In this document: positions 44,401 to 52,196 of the stretch, piece after piece
How the letters are laid out: each line of letters starts with the position of its first letter
Numbering within the stretch: the first letter of the stretch is position 1
Assembly: GCF_014202275.1 (NCBI RefSeq)
Contig: NZ_JACHGF010000001.1
Span: forward strand, 1,037,168-1,101,167
DNA: 64,000 nt
Direction: 5' to 3'
Source of the DNA: Rhabdobacter roseus
GTDB taxonomy: Bacteria > Bacteroidota > Bacteroidia > Cytophagales > Spirosomataceae
Notes under the pieces: generated by a model
The model's input: the letters and a program-made list of their open reading frames with translations, nothing else
The model's database searches: none
Told to the model about the DNA's origin: nothing
Position numbers and translations under genes: made by a program

Positions 44401-44656
44401 CCCCGGCGGCTTGTACAACGCGTATGGCCACTTCTTCGCCCCGGTGATACAGCCGCAGGTTTTCCGGCGGCAGGCTCGTGAGCGACAAGCCCGCGTCTTG
44501 CAGGCGCTTCAGCGGCACGCGGTAGATACCCGCCTTGGATACGGTTAGTTTAAAGTAAGGCTGGTCGTAGTGAATCCAGGCGTTGGTGTAGGGCGTTTGG
44601 CCCCGCGCCGAAAGCGCCAGCGTGAGTATAAAGACAGAGAATAGAATTGCTTTCAT
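41402..44656 (-). CDS. Gingipain-like C25 family protease with T9SS sorting domain
   Basis: 1084 residues with signal peptide (SVFILTLALSARGQ). An N-terminal beta region (~20-370) precedes the C25 caspase-like fold, beginning HNYLIITHSALESAAQTYAAYRR. The catalytic pair is H615 (MGHASPT) and C649 (FNGCGVGN). Ig-like domains follow. The last ~80 residues are a sorting domain (VVPNPTSYFAKFVYTA...YVYQLTIGEEVVSGKVVVY). It is exported by type IX secretion and acts at the cell surface. PorU, the T9SS sortase, is related, but PorU proteins lack this sorting use, so I call it a cargo protease. It is convergent with the cyclase-lipoprotein pair. Confidence 0.88.
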   Translation of the reverse strand: MKAILFSVFILTLALSARGQTPYTNAWIHYDQPYFKLTVSKAGIYRVPLKRLQDAGLSLTSLPPENLRLYHRGEEVAIRVVQAAGGTLSATDYLEFYSAGNTGTQDSLVYRPASARPPTSYSLYSNDTHYFLTVDTKQKGKRMAEVPYQETTLTPEAFHLERQVKEFRDEWSFNNSTGLVPFLQQSYYERGEGWTGRVIQRDSLARHSVSLTNRVPGTSFPIQLQVLVNGRYAGQHNVNFSLGSRAFDRKLFYDFDHQTVQTTVAESDLDAGNTFVLGLRSTVTQPLEQYSLSRYEVRYPQRFDMAGTSAKYFYLAPNSANQSVVALSGLGTSAPTTYDVTDPAAPKRLGTQAANGAWKVPVPQTAQSRTLYVTTAFEEVAAVTKMNFIHYTGSHNYLIITHSALESAAQTYAAYRRSAAGGGYQVLVADMQQLTDQFNFGERGPLGIKHFLDFQLKDGQPDKYLLLIGNGVSFPDVLKTWQDRDFVPTFGYPGSDVLLSAGLGKNNQDTPAFRTGRLSAATGQQVLNYLSKVQEFEAAEAQLTSKNILHLSGGQNRDEIARLKTILENLAPLAQQSFLNARVEAIAKQTTEPVENVNISRQVNEGVGMITFMGHASPTVPDLNIGYASAPGSQLNNKGKYPFMYFNGCGVGNVFYRYETLAADWLFSANKGAIGVLSNSFWSYSSTSGAYLNAFYKALFGDEALLGKPIGTVLQKVGSAIAAANPNAYDLANIHQLILLGDPAVVLFPIHKPDYAVRSQDLFIQSKNPALSIGQTDSLQIGFAVSNAGKVEDNRSLAVQIRKTLANGTVQTTSHSVLAPARQDIFLLSFQKDLSINKIEVVLDPTQQIDELDRNNNRAALAIDWEQIRDFTTYPILARPDRLNPTLEVTIDGKVPKNEAFTTPDPAIQITLRDENPLATLDDALVEVYLQACEGCPFEQVPSGQLAFELVAPNTLQVAYEPQNLPAGTYELLVQGRDASGNSVGVPYRIKFRVAESTSPLTVMVVPNPTSYFAKFVYTATQKPSAGEGTLRIFSPGGLLIKEMAFTPQPGENELYWQVAHPAGMYVYQLTIGEEVVSGKVVVY

Positions 44657-44790
44657 AAAAATTTGTAACGCACGCGTAAGGTACCTACTCGCCTGCTCCG
44701 CAAACGGCTACGTAAAGTTAACCGGCTTTTGCGAAAGCTGGTAGCCGGGAGGTAAATTATCCTAAAGTACCCCGCAAGAAAAGGAGCGGG

Positions 44791-44821
44791 TTGTAGGTGG
44801 CGGGTTTTTTCTATAGTTTTG
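44791..44821 (+). promoter_or_regulatory. Promoter of the HPr-kinase-like/nucleotidyltransferase pair
   Basis: TTG at 44791-44793, 20-base spacer, TAGTTTTG at 44814-44821 (TAnnTTTG), 69 bases before the first ATG. Confidence 0.5.
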
Positions 44822-44890
44822 TATCCTAAGCCTTCATCAGGTTCAAATCAGGCATAGCTTTTGGCCGGGGCTATTTTTTACTAACTTTTA

Positions 44891-45820
44891 ATGGCTTCTA
44901 TGGCCTATTTCTACACCGCCTACGGCTTGCAGTTCAGGTCGGACCTTTTGCTGCCAGAATGCCTGCCGGGTACGGGTGAAAACATTGATTTCGAGATTGT
45001 ACTAACCTCCTTTCCGGGCGTTAAAAGCAGGCCGACCAATATATACCGGCGCGGCATCCGGGCTACGAGTGGCACGGACGCCGCGGGGCATCTGTACCTC
45101 AGCTGGGAAGGCGTGGCCGACTACCAGGCGCTGAACGGCCGTACCCTACGGGTGCAGCCCCGTACCGAGGAGGCCGATCTGCTCAGTCTTTTTACCCTCA
45201 GCGAAGCCCTGGGGCTGATTTTGTTCCAGCGGGGCATGTACCTGCTGCACGCCAGCGCGGTGCAGGTAGGGGCGGAGGCCTGGTGCTTTATGGGTACCCC
45301 CGGCGCGGGCAAATCCACCACGGCGGCGGCCTTCGTGCAGGCGGGCTGTCCGCTGCTGAGCGACGACCTCACGGCTCTTCGCTTCGACGAGCAGGGGCGC
45401 GCCCAAATCATTCCGGGTTTTCCCCAGCTCAAGATCTGGGATACAACCGCCGAAGGGCTACGGTACGACCCGGCCCTGCTGACGCCCATTAGCGAGGGAA
45501 TCAATAAATTTGCTTTTCAACCAACGGCTAATTTCCCGCAGGTACCCATCGAGCTGGGGGCAATCTATTTTCTGCACCGGGCCCGCAACCGCCCGGCCCG
45601 GCAGGTGGTGTCGCCGGTGGAGGTACCTATGGAAACCCTGAAGTACTTTCCCCTGCCCAAGCAGTTCTTGAACCAGCCCACCATCAAAAAACTTTTTACC
45701 CAAAGCCTGCAATGCGCCCGCACAGTTCCCATCTGCCGGATGCGCCGCCCGGCTGATTTTGCGGCTCTGCAAGCCTGGGTGGCCTTGAGCGTAGAAGCTA
45801 GTAAACCCCTCGTTGTGTAA
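44891..45820 (+). CDS. HPr kinase-like (HprK-related) protein of lasso-type clusters
   Basis: 309 residues. The P-loop GTPGAGKST lies at 135-143, preceded by LLHASAVQVGAEAWCFMG and followed by GCPLLSDDLTALRFDEQG, the HprK C-terminal-domain pattern (HASAV..., P-loop, LLSDD). In paeninodin-type lasso clusters such kinases phosphorylate the C-terminal Ser of the precursor. The precursor candidate here ends in Pro, so the target may be Ser43, Tyr45 or Thr46, or the role may differ. A second ATG at 44900 is possible. The next gene starts immediately after its stop. Confidence 0.8.
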   Translation: MASMAYFYTAYGLQFRSDLLLPECLPGTGENIDFEIVLTSFPGVKSRPTNIYRRGIRATSGTDAAGHLYLSWEGVADYQALNGRTLRVQPRTEEADLLSLFTLSEALGLILFQRGMYLLHASAVQVGAEAWCFMGTPGAGKSTTAAAFVQAGCPLLSDDLTALRFDEQGRAQIIPGFPQLKIWDTTAEGLRYDPALLTPISEGINKFAFQPTANFPQVPIELGAIYFLHRARNRPARQVVSPVEVPMETLKYFPLPKQFLNQPTIKKLFTQSLQCARTVPICRMRRPADFAALQAWVALSVEASKPLVV

Positions 45821-46924
45821 GTGAGCAAGCCCGTTCTATCCCCCGAGTTGTCCCGCCTGGTGCAGGTGTGCCTCCAGCCGCCAGGGGCGGCGGGGGCCGC
45901 TACGCCTGTGGATAGCGAGCGGTTGCTGGCACTGGCCAGCTGGCACGGTGTGCGGCCGCTGCTGTTTTCGTCGCTCCGGGCTGAAAGTACCCCCGCTTCT
46001 GTCTACACCCACTTGCAAACTGAGTGTCAGGAAATTGCCGTGGCCAATCTCCTCCAGACCCGCGAGCTGCTTCGGCTTGTGCAGCGCCTGGCTAGCCACC
46101 AGGTACCTTCCTACGCCTACAAGGGTAGTTTGTGGGCAAGCTGGCTTTACGGCAACCAGAGCCTGCGCGAGCAGGGCGACATCGACTTGCTGGTTCCCCG
46201 CCCGTACCTGGACCAGGCCCTGGCGCTGCTGACCCAGGACGGGTACTTGCCCGATGCCTACCGGCAGTACCTGCTGGAGCGAAAGCCCGGCGTGAAGGCG
46301 GCTTTTCTCCGCACCGACTACCACATACCACTGGTATGGCAGCGGGCGGCGGCTCCTGAGTCGGTGCTGGAGGTACATTGGCGGGTAGCTTACCCGCGGC
46401 TGTGTTTTGAGTTTCCGGAGCAGGAGTGGGAAGCCATGGCCGAAGATTATCCGCTCCAGAAAGGAACCGTTACTTCTTTTCGGAAGGAATACCAGCTCCT
46501 GCTCATCATCACCCACCACGGCGGCAAGGAGCAGTGGCTACGCCTGAAGTACCTCGCCGACCTGGCGGCGTACCTCCGCCGCTACGGTGCCCAAACCGAC
46601 TGGGCCTGGGTAGGTACCTGGGCGCGCCGCAAGGGGATGTACAGTTTGTTGCAGGGTAGTTTGGCGCTGCTGAAAAGCCTGGGAATGGAATGGAACGCCG
46701 CCTGGCCCGAGACGGAAGCCAAGCCGTTGTCGGCCGCGCAGCTTCAGTCCTGGGAAAGCATGGCCGCCTTGCCCGAAAACTCCACTTGGCCCTACCTCAG
46801 GCACGCCCTCCAGACCCGCGACGGCGCCCACCGGCTGAAAGTACTGCTGGCCCACGCACGCTACGCCAGCGAGTGGTACTTGCTCTACCATAAAGCTTTG
46901 TGGTACCGCCAGGGTACTTCGTAG
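45821..46924 (+). CDS. Nucleotidyltransferase family protein (NTP_transf_5 type)
   Basis: 367 residues starting with GTG directly after the preceding stop. Core: PSYAYKGSLWASWLYGNQSLREQGDIDLLVPRPYLDQALALL, where KG..L and RxxGDIDLLV give the metal-binding D-x-D of the nucleotidyltransferase fold. The C-terminal ~180 residues are helical (ITHHGGKEQWLRLKYLADLAAYLRR). This family often sits beside HprK-like and Asn-synthase genes in lasso-type clusters, where its role is unproven. It is probably translated together with the kinase-like gene. Confidence 0.82.
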   Translation: MSKPVLSPELSRLVQVCLQPPGAAGAATPVDSERLLALASWHGVRPLLFSSLRAESTPASVYTHLQTECQEIAVANLLQTRELLRLVQRLASHQVPSYAYKGSLWASWLYGNQSLREQGDIDLLVPRPYLDQALALLTQDGYLPDAYRQYLLERKPGVKAAFLRTDYHIPLVWQRAAAPESVLEVHWRVAYPRLCFEFPEQEWEAMAEDYPLQKGTVTSFRKEYQLLLIITHHGGKEQWLRLKYLADLAAYLRRYGAQTDWAWVGTWARRKGMYSLLQGSLALLKSLGMEWNAAWPETEAKPLSAAQLQSWESMAALPENSTWPYLRHALQTRDGAHRLKVLLAHARYASEWYLLYHKALWYRQGTS

Positions 46925-47010
46925 CCAAAGGACAAACTACCTTTTTTACTAAAACCAAAGTACCCTCCGGCAAAGTACCTACCAGCAGGTACTTTACTCT
47001 TGGCAACAGA

Positions 47011-47050
47011 CGTCCGAAAACGTACATAGGTGTGCGTTTTCGGACGCTTT
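47011..47050 (+). terminator. Terminator after the nucleotidyltransferase gene
   Basis: cgtccgaaaacg pairs perfectly with cgttttcggacg (12 bp, loop of 12) and is followed by cttttgg. Confidence 0.7.
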
Positions 47051-47138
47051 TGGTAAAGGTATTTTTCGTAAACAATTGATTTTCAATTAAAAATACCTCT
47101 GGTACGTCTTTTGGATATTAGTAAAGTACGTTTTAGCC

Positions 47139-47201
47139 ATGAAAAAAGACATTAACCAATCAACGGATTACATTTTAACAAGTACCCATCTATCGTTATG
47201 A
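47139..47201 (+). CDS. Possible 20-residue leader peptide coupled to the ABC ATPase
   Basis: A frame MKKDINQSTDYILTSTHLSL stops in an ATGA overlap with the ATPase start. Upstream spacing (ttttagccATG) equals that before the TolC-like gene (attagccATG). It may serve translational coupling or simply be chance. Confidence 0.3.
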   Translation: MKKDINQSTDYILTSTHLSL

Positions 47202-47860
47202 TTCAGCTGAATAAAGTATCCAAGTACTACCCCGCCGGCTTCGGAAAAGTATACGTCCTGCGGCACATCGACCTCCACATCAAAGAGGGAGAGTTTATCT
47301 CCATCATGGGGCCTTCGGGCTCGGGCAAGTCTACGCTGTTGCACATTCTGGGTCTGCTGGAAGAAGCCTCCGAAGGCGAGTACCTGTTCCTGGACGAGCC
47401 CGTGCAGAAGCTCTCGGAGAAGAAGCGCACCGAGCTCCACCGCAACCACATCGGCTTCGTGTTTCAGGCCTACCACCTCATCGACGAGCTCACGGTGTAC
47501 GAAAACATCGAAACGCCGCTGCTCTACAAAGGGGTGTCGTCGTCGGAGCGGAAAAGCCGCGTGGCCGAGCTCCTGGACCGCTTCAACATGGTAGCCAAGA
47601 AGGATCTTTTCCCGAGCCAGCTTTCGGGCGGACAGCAGCAGCTGGTAGGCGTAGCGCGGGCCATTGTACACAATCCTAAGGTGATTTATGCCGATGAACC
47701 TACGGGCAATTTGCACTCGGAGCAGGCCGTGGAAATCATGGAATTATTCAAGAAACTGAACCAGGAAGACGGCGTGACGATCGTGCAGGTAACGCACTCG
47801 GAGCAAAACGCGACCTACGGCGACCGGGTGGTGCGGCTCAAGGACGGCTGGCTGGCTTAA
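47198..47860 (+). CDS. ABC transporter ATP-binding protein (LolD/MacB type)
   Basis: 220 residues. Walker A GPSGSGKST at 38-46, Q-loop in VFQAYHLIDELTVYENI, signature LSGGQQQLVGVARAI, Walker B VIYADEPTGNL, switch His in QVTHSEQNA. LolD/MacB-type subunits work with a four-helix FtsX-like permease, which is missing from the window. The TolC-like gene 107 bases downstream suggests a tripartite efflux system whose membrane parts are elsewhere. Confidence 0.92.
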   Translation: MIQLNKVSKYYPAGFGKVYVLRHIDLHIKEGEFISIMGPSGSGKSTLLHILGLLEEASEGEYLFLDEPVQKLSEKKRTELHRNHIGFVFQAYHLIDELTVYENIETPLLYKGVSSSERKSRVAELLDRFNMVAKKDLFPSQLSGGQQQLVGVARAIVHNPKVIYADEPTGNLHSEQAVEIMELFKKLNQEDGVTIVQVTHSEQNATYGDRVVRLKDGWLA

Positions 47861-47966
47861 AGTACCTTTTTTCTATTCAACTAATTTCAAACAGGGCAAC
47901 CCAGTAGCGGCTGCACCGGGCCGCGCTTTGCCTCATTCATTCCAGAAAAATAATACGTTATTAGCC

Positions 47967-49280
47967 ATGAAATACCTCGCTTTATTCTTCTGCTTGTTGC
48001 CCCAGCTGGTACGCGCTCAGCAGGTACTTAGCCTCCACGACTGCGTACAGCTCCTAACCCGCAACAACCTCACGTACCGCGAAGGCCAGCTCCAGGCCGA
48101 GCAGGCCCACGCGCTTTGGCGGCAGGCCAGGGCGCAGCAGCTGCCCACCATTGGGCTGGGTATGAGCCAAAGCGTAAACCTGGGCCGGAGCATCGACCGC
48201 TTCACCAACGCCTACATCGACCAGCTCTACAACTCCAACTACCTGGGGGCGGGCGTGGATGTACCTATTTTCCGGGGCTTTCAGGTACAGCACCTGATCC
48301 GGCAAAACCAGCTCCTCAAAGAATCGTCTCTCGAAAACCGCAGCGCCGTCCTCAACCAGCAGACCATCCTGCTCGTGCAGGCCTACGTACAGGTACTGGC
48401 TACCAAGGCTTTGAACGACGCCTTTGTGCAGCAGGTGGAGGCGTCGCAGGCTCAGGTAGATCGCGTAGGCAAACAGGTGAAAGCGGGGGTACTTGGCGAG
48501 AGTGCCTTGTTTGAAATGAAAGCCCAACTGGCCAACGACCGCTTCGACCAGGTAACGGCCCTGAACAACTACCGCGCGGCGCGCCTGGGGTTGTTTCAGC
48601 TCCTGAACGTACTTCCCAACGACGAAGTGCAGCTGGAGCCGATCGACAAAACCGGCCTGACGGACGGCTCTACCGACGCCCAGGCGATTTACGAAGACGC
48701 CCGGAAGGTTTTTCCGGAGCTGCGGGGGGCGGAGCTGCTGCGTGAGAGCTTCAAGTACCAGGTCAAGGCCATCAACGCCGCTAACTTTCCGTCGCTGAGC
48801 TTATCCACCAATTTTGGCGCTTTCTACGCTTCCACCAACGCCAACCTGGACTATTTTCAGCAGCTCAACTCCACCCGCAACGGCTCCCTGAGCCTGGGGC
48901 TCAACATCCCGATCATGGGCCGCTGGGTAACCCGCCCCCGCGTGGCCGTGGCGCGGGTGCAGGAGCGCCTGGCGCAGAACGCCCTCGACCAGCGGCACCA
49001 GCAGCTGCGGCAGGCCATTGAGCAGGCCGTGCTCGACGCCCAGGCCTCTACCGACCGCTTCGAAGCCGCCCGCTCAATGGCCGAGTCGTTGCAGAATAGC
49101 TTTGTGATGGTAGAAAGCCGTCTCAACGCGGGTACCGCCGACGTCTTTGAGTACTCGCTCGCCAAGGCCAACCTGGCCCGTGCGCAGGCCAACGCTATCC
49201 TGTCGCAGTACGAGTACCTGATGCGCCACAAGCTGCTGCAGTTCTACCGCCAAGGTACCTGGAACGGCGTAGTAGAGTAG
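47967..49280 (+). CDS. TolC-family outer membrane efflux protein
   Basis: 437 residues starting MKYLALFFCLLPQLVRAQQ (signal peptide). Two repeated helical-barrel halves follow: LSLHDCVQLLTRNNLTYREGQLQAEQA...LPTIGLGMSQSVNLGRSID and then NFPSLSLSTNFGAFY...LSLGLNIPIMG...QAVLDAQASTDRF. Such trimers form a channel across the outer membrane and periplasm. A frame start 39 bases upstream (TTG) would hide the signal peptide and is rejected. Confidence 0.92.
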   Translation: MKYLALFFCLLPQLVRAQQVLSLHDCVQLLTRNNLTYREGQLQAEQAHALWRQARAQQLPTIGLGMSQSVNLGRSIDRFTNAYIDQLYNSNYLGAGVDVPIFRGFQVQHLIRQNQLLKESSLENRSAVLNQQTILLVQAYVQVLATKALNDAFVQQVEASQAQVDRVGKQVKAGVLGESALFEMKAQLANDRFDQVTALNNYRAARLGLFQLLNVLPNDEVQLEPIDKTGLTDGSTDAQAIYEDARKVFPELRGAELLRESFKYQVKAINAANFPSLSLSTNFGAFYASTNANLDYFQQLNSTRNGSLSLGLNIPIMGRWVTRPRVAVARVQERLAQNALDQRHQQLRQAIEQAVLDAQASTDRFEAARSMAESLQNSFVMVESRLNAGTADVFEYSLAKANLARAQANAILSQYEYLMRHKLLQFYRQGTWNGVVE

Positions 49281-49373
49281 CCACCGAAACGACAATCCAA
49301 AGTACCCTTACAAGGTACCTCCAATAGCATTGATCAGACGATTGATAGGTTGTGAAATGTAATCCTAACGCAC

Positions 49374-49402
49374 AAAAAGGTGGCTACTGGCTGCCTTTTT
49401 TG
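49374..49402 (+). terminator. Terminator after the TolC-like gene
   Basis: aaaaagg...ccttttttg form a stem with further pairing inside (tggc..., imperfect). The T-run follows the stem, about 95 bases after the stop. Confidence 0.5.
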
Positions 49403-49575
49403 TTCACTTCCCAAAGCAAGGGAAGTACCTGCGCTGCGAGTCTTTCAAGAAAGGCCGGGCAATAGGTAATGAGGAGTATTTAGTAAAGAAATAGAATTAT
49501 GTTAAAAAAAGTGAATGTGATTTTGCCTAAGCCAAAATTACCTACCTTGTATTTATAACTAACTTATCCATTCCT

Positions 49576-50247
49576 ATGAAAAAACATCTTCTCTGGGGGA
49601 TCGTGGGCAGCCTCTGCCTGGCGCTCCCCGTCCGGGCCCAATTCTCCCAAGGTACCCGCTACTGGGGCGGCACGGTAAGTACCCGAGGTACCCTTGGGTT
49701 TGGCAACGACGCAAGTGGCAGAAAATCACGGTCCGGTTTTCACGAAGTCCAACCCGAAATCCAGTTTGGTAAATTCACTAGCGCTACTACCATGCTGGGC
49801 GTAGGGGCAAGGTACTCCATCAACTGGAACGGTACGAGTATTCCCACGGATGAGTACAAGAGCCGGGTGAATGCTCAATCGGTGGCCTTGCTTCCTTATC
49901 TGCGTAAGTACAAAAGCTTGAATGAAAGGTGGTGGCTCTTTTTGCATACGGAGGCCGGCGCCGCTTACCACTGGCGGATAAATCGCACGGAATATCAAGG
50001 GCCTGGACAAGAATTCAAAAGAAGTAGTTGGCAGTACCTGATTGAGATAAAACCGGGGGTTGTGTGCCACTTTCCGCGCAAAGGCTGGGCTATTGAAGGC
50101 TATGCTAACATATTGAGCTTAACGGCTCAGTATCAACCAAACGACCAAGGTTCACGATATTTTTTGTTTTCGAGTGGCTTTGGTACTAACGTTCCTAGCT
50201 ACCTCACGCTTCGTATTGCGCGCTACACCAACCCTAAATCCAACTAA
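49576..50247 (+). CDS. Outer membrane beta-barrel-like protein, paralogue 1
   Basis: 223 residues with signal peptide (LLWGIVGSLCLALPVRAQ). The mature part alternates hydrophobic and polar residues and contains FSQGTRYWGGTVSTRG, FGKFTSATTMLGVGARYSI and WAIEGYANILSLTAQY, as in small barrel proteins; the last residues do not end in a classical aromatic. A paralogue follows 3 bases later with the same order of features, so this is a tandem duplication. Function unknown. Confidence 0.65.
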   Translation: MKKHLLWGIVGSLCLALPVRAQFSQGTRYWGGTVSTRGTLGFGNDASGRKSRSGFHEVQPEIQFGKFTSATTMLGVGARYSINWNGTSIPTDEYKSRVNAQSVALLPYLRKYKSLNERWWLFLHTEAGAAYHWRINRTEYQGPGQEFKRSSWQYLIEIKPGVVCHFPRKGWAIEGYANILSLTAQYQPNDQGSRYFLFSSGFGTNVPSYLTLRIARYTNPKSN

Positions 50248-50250
50248 GCC

Positions 50251-50961
50251 ATGAGGACAAAAAGAAATTACTTTCTGATAGCAGTTGGCTTGCTCTTAGG
50301 TACTTGTGTGCAGGCTCAATTTGAAGTAGGGCAGCGCTTCGTAAGTGGAGCGATTAATCTGGGCGCTAATGCCTTTGAAGCGGAGCGGCCTATTAATTCA
50401 TCGTCTAACTATAGCCACTCTTTTAGTGTGTCTTTGGGAAAATTCACTCGTGAGAACCGGGCCACAGGGTGGTCTTTATACCATCGGCTGAATTTAGTTA
50501 AAGTAAAAAATATTATTCCCGAACCAAGATCGCTGACGGGGTTAGACCTTGGAGTAAGTCGGTTTGTGGAGTTTTATAAACCACTGGGAGAAAGGTGGAC
50601 CCTCTTTGCTCGTCCTAGCCTTTCCGTAAACTACCGTGTAGAAAACTCCTATGCGATAAGTGGCCCGGCCCGACCGGATAATACTTTGATTCTGGCTAAT
50701 CAAACCTTAACCCACCGTATTGGTCTGAGTGCCAGCCTGAGTGCGGGGGTCTTATGGCGCTTTGCACCCAAGTGGGCGCTGGAAGGAAACGTGGCGGGCA
50801 TCACCCCGCTGAGTATCACTTTTGGGCGTAGCGAATATGAAGATTACGGGCTTGTTCCTAATACTACACCGGCCAATTTTGTGAATCATTTTATCCAATA
50901 CGAAACTACACCCAGGCTGTCGACGGGCTACGTAGGCCTGGGCTTTAGGTACTTCTATTGA
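50251..50961 (+). CDS. Outer membrane beta-barrel-like protein, paralogue 2
   Basis: 236 residues with signal peptide (YFLIAVGLLLGTCVQAQ). It shares with its upstream neighbour the start AQF..G.R(F/Y), the GKFT segment, the K(P/S)L(G/N)ER(W) strand and WALEGN/WAIEGY near the C-terminus. It ends in GYVGLGFRYFY, a typical barrel C-terminal strand with terminal aromatic. Function unknown. Confidence 0.68.
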   Translation: MRTKRNYFLIAVGLLLGTCVQAQFEVGQRFVSGAINLGANAFEAERPINSSSNYSHSFSVSLGKFTRENRATGWSLYHRLNLVKVKNIIPEPRSLTGLDLGVSRFVEFYKPLGERWTLFARPSLSVNYRVENSYAISGPARPDNTLILANQTLTHRIGLSASLSAGVLWRFAPKWALEGNVAGITPLSITFGRSEYEDYGLVPNTTPANFVNHFIQYETTPRLSTGYVGLGFRYFY

Positions 50962-50979
50962 TTCTGATTCGCCAAAAAC

Positions 50980-51025
50980 AAGGGAGCCGCGGGGGGACCT
51001 ATCCAAGTACCGCGGCGGCTCCCTT
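50980..51025. terminator. Bidirectional terminator between barrel gene and rhamnose regulator
   Basis: aagggagccgc pairs with gcggctccctt (11 bp). It lies between two convergent genes. Confidence 0.65.
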
Positions 51026-51032
51026 CGTGCTT

Positions 51033-52049
51033 TCACAACGACTTCCGGCGGATCATCGTGAAGGGGTTTTTGACCTTGATGCGTTTGCCGTCCAGCAGCA
51101 AGGCGGCGGCGGTGCGGCCCATGGTTTCGAAGTCGGTCGTGACCACCGTGATGCCGTCGGCCAGTACTTCCTTGAGCGTGGTGTCGTTGAAGGAAACAAT
51201 CCCGACATCCTGCCCCAGCGTCAGCCCCGACAGCCGTACTTTCTTGATGAGCTCGGCCAGGTCGGCTTCTTCTACCACCAGGTAGGCGGTGTTGCGCCGT
51301 ACGCTTTCGTCGGTGGCGTTTTCCCGGATGCGGTACTCCTTCTTGTAGTTGACGCAGTAGTACCGGAACCCCCGCACAATCTCCTCGGGGTACTGGCCGT
51401 CGCTCGGGAAGACCAGCACCAGCTCCTGGTACTTTTGCAGCAGGTCGTCGGCGCCTTCGAGGGTTCGGAAAATATCCTTTTCAAAATCCTGGTAAATGGC
51501 CAGGTACTCGCCCGAGAGGCCGGGGTAGTCGCGGTCGAGGAGCACGAGCTCTTCCTTGGGAATTTCTTCCAGCAGCTGCCGCACGTCTACCTTGTTGGTC
51601 CCTTCAAAAAAATGCGGCATCACGACGTAGTAGTTGTAGCGGCCCCGGTGCTCGTCCCAAATCTCCTTAAAGAGCGAAGCGTTGTAGTGATGGATGTACA
51701 GATCCACGGTGGCGTTGTCGCCCAGGGCTTTCAGGAAAGCGTAGTAGATGATTTTCTTGTAAGCACTGAGCTTGTTCATGACCATCAGTACCCGGAGCTT
51801 ATGCGAGGACGTAGCCTGCACAAAGTACCCCTTGCCACGCACCGACAGGATCACCCCGCGCTCTTTGAGCTGGTTGTAGGCTTTCTCGATGGTGTCGCGG
51901 GCCAGGTAGTGCTCCTCGGCCATTTCGTTGATGGACGGCAGCTGGTCGTCGCGCTGGAGCTGGCCGCGCTCAATGGCCTGAATGACCGAGGCGACGATCT
52001 GCTTGTATTTGGGAACGGGGGAGTCGGGATCGATGACGATCATAGCCAT
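51033..52049 (-). CDS. rhaR: GntR-type transcriptional regulator of rhamnose use (RhaR-like)
   Basis: 338 residues from MAMIVIDPDSPVPKYKQI (Met at 52043 also possible). Residues ~10-75 are a GntR winged helix (PKYKQIVASVIQAIERGQLQRDDQLPSINEMAEEHYLARDTIEKAYNQLKERGVI). The rest is a periplasmic-binding-protein-like sensor domain (VLMVMNKLSAYKKIIYYAFLKAL...DVGIVSFNDTTLKEVLADGITVV). This architecture is the Bacteroidota rhamnose regulator, divergent from the catabolic operon. The ligand is probably L-rhamnose or a pathway intermediate. Longer upstream frames on this strand run antisense to the aldolase gene. Confidence 0.82.
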   Translation of the reverse strand: MAMIVIDPDSPVPKYKQIVASVIQAIERGQLQRDDQLPSINEMAEEHYLARDTIEKAYNQLKERGVILSVRGKGYFVQATSSHKLRVLMVMNKLSAYKKIIYYAFLKALGDNATVDLYIHHYNASLFKEIWDEHRGRYNYYVVMPHFFEGTNKVDVRQLLEEIPKEELVLLDRDYPGLSGEYLAIYQDFEKDIFRTLEGADDLLQKYQELVLVFPSDGQYPEEIVRGFRYYCVNYKKEYRIRENATDESVRRNTAYLVVEEADLAELIKKVRLSGLTLGQDVGIVSFNDTTLKEVLADGITVVTTDFETMGRTAAALLLDGKRIKVKNPFTMIRRKSL

Positions 52050-52074
52050 AAGGATTGCTGCAAGTAGTAAAGAT

Positions 52075-52098
52075 GCCGAAAGTTCCGAAACTTTTGGC
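52075..52098. promoter_or_regulatory. Candidate operator for the rhamnose regulator
   Basis: A 24-base imperfect palindrome with half-sites gccgaaagtt and aacttttggc lies in the intergenic region between the regulator and the catabolic operon, the expected place for an autoregulated divergent promoter pair. Confidence 0.4.
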
Positions 52099-52196
52099 AG
52101 GTTATTCACAGGAAAGCACAGGACGCGTATCAGGACAAACAAAAAGAATTTTGGGGCGTGAACCAAGCAATTACTAGACCAAAAGAAGAGACCACG

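Noticed and set aside
50958..52067. 369-codon open frame opposite the rhamnose regulator
   Set aside because: The opposite strand encodes a full GntR-type regulator; the frame has no domain.
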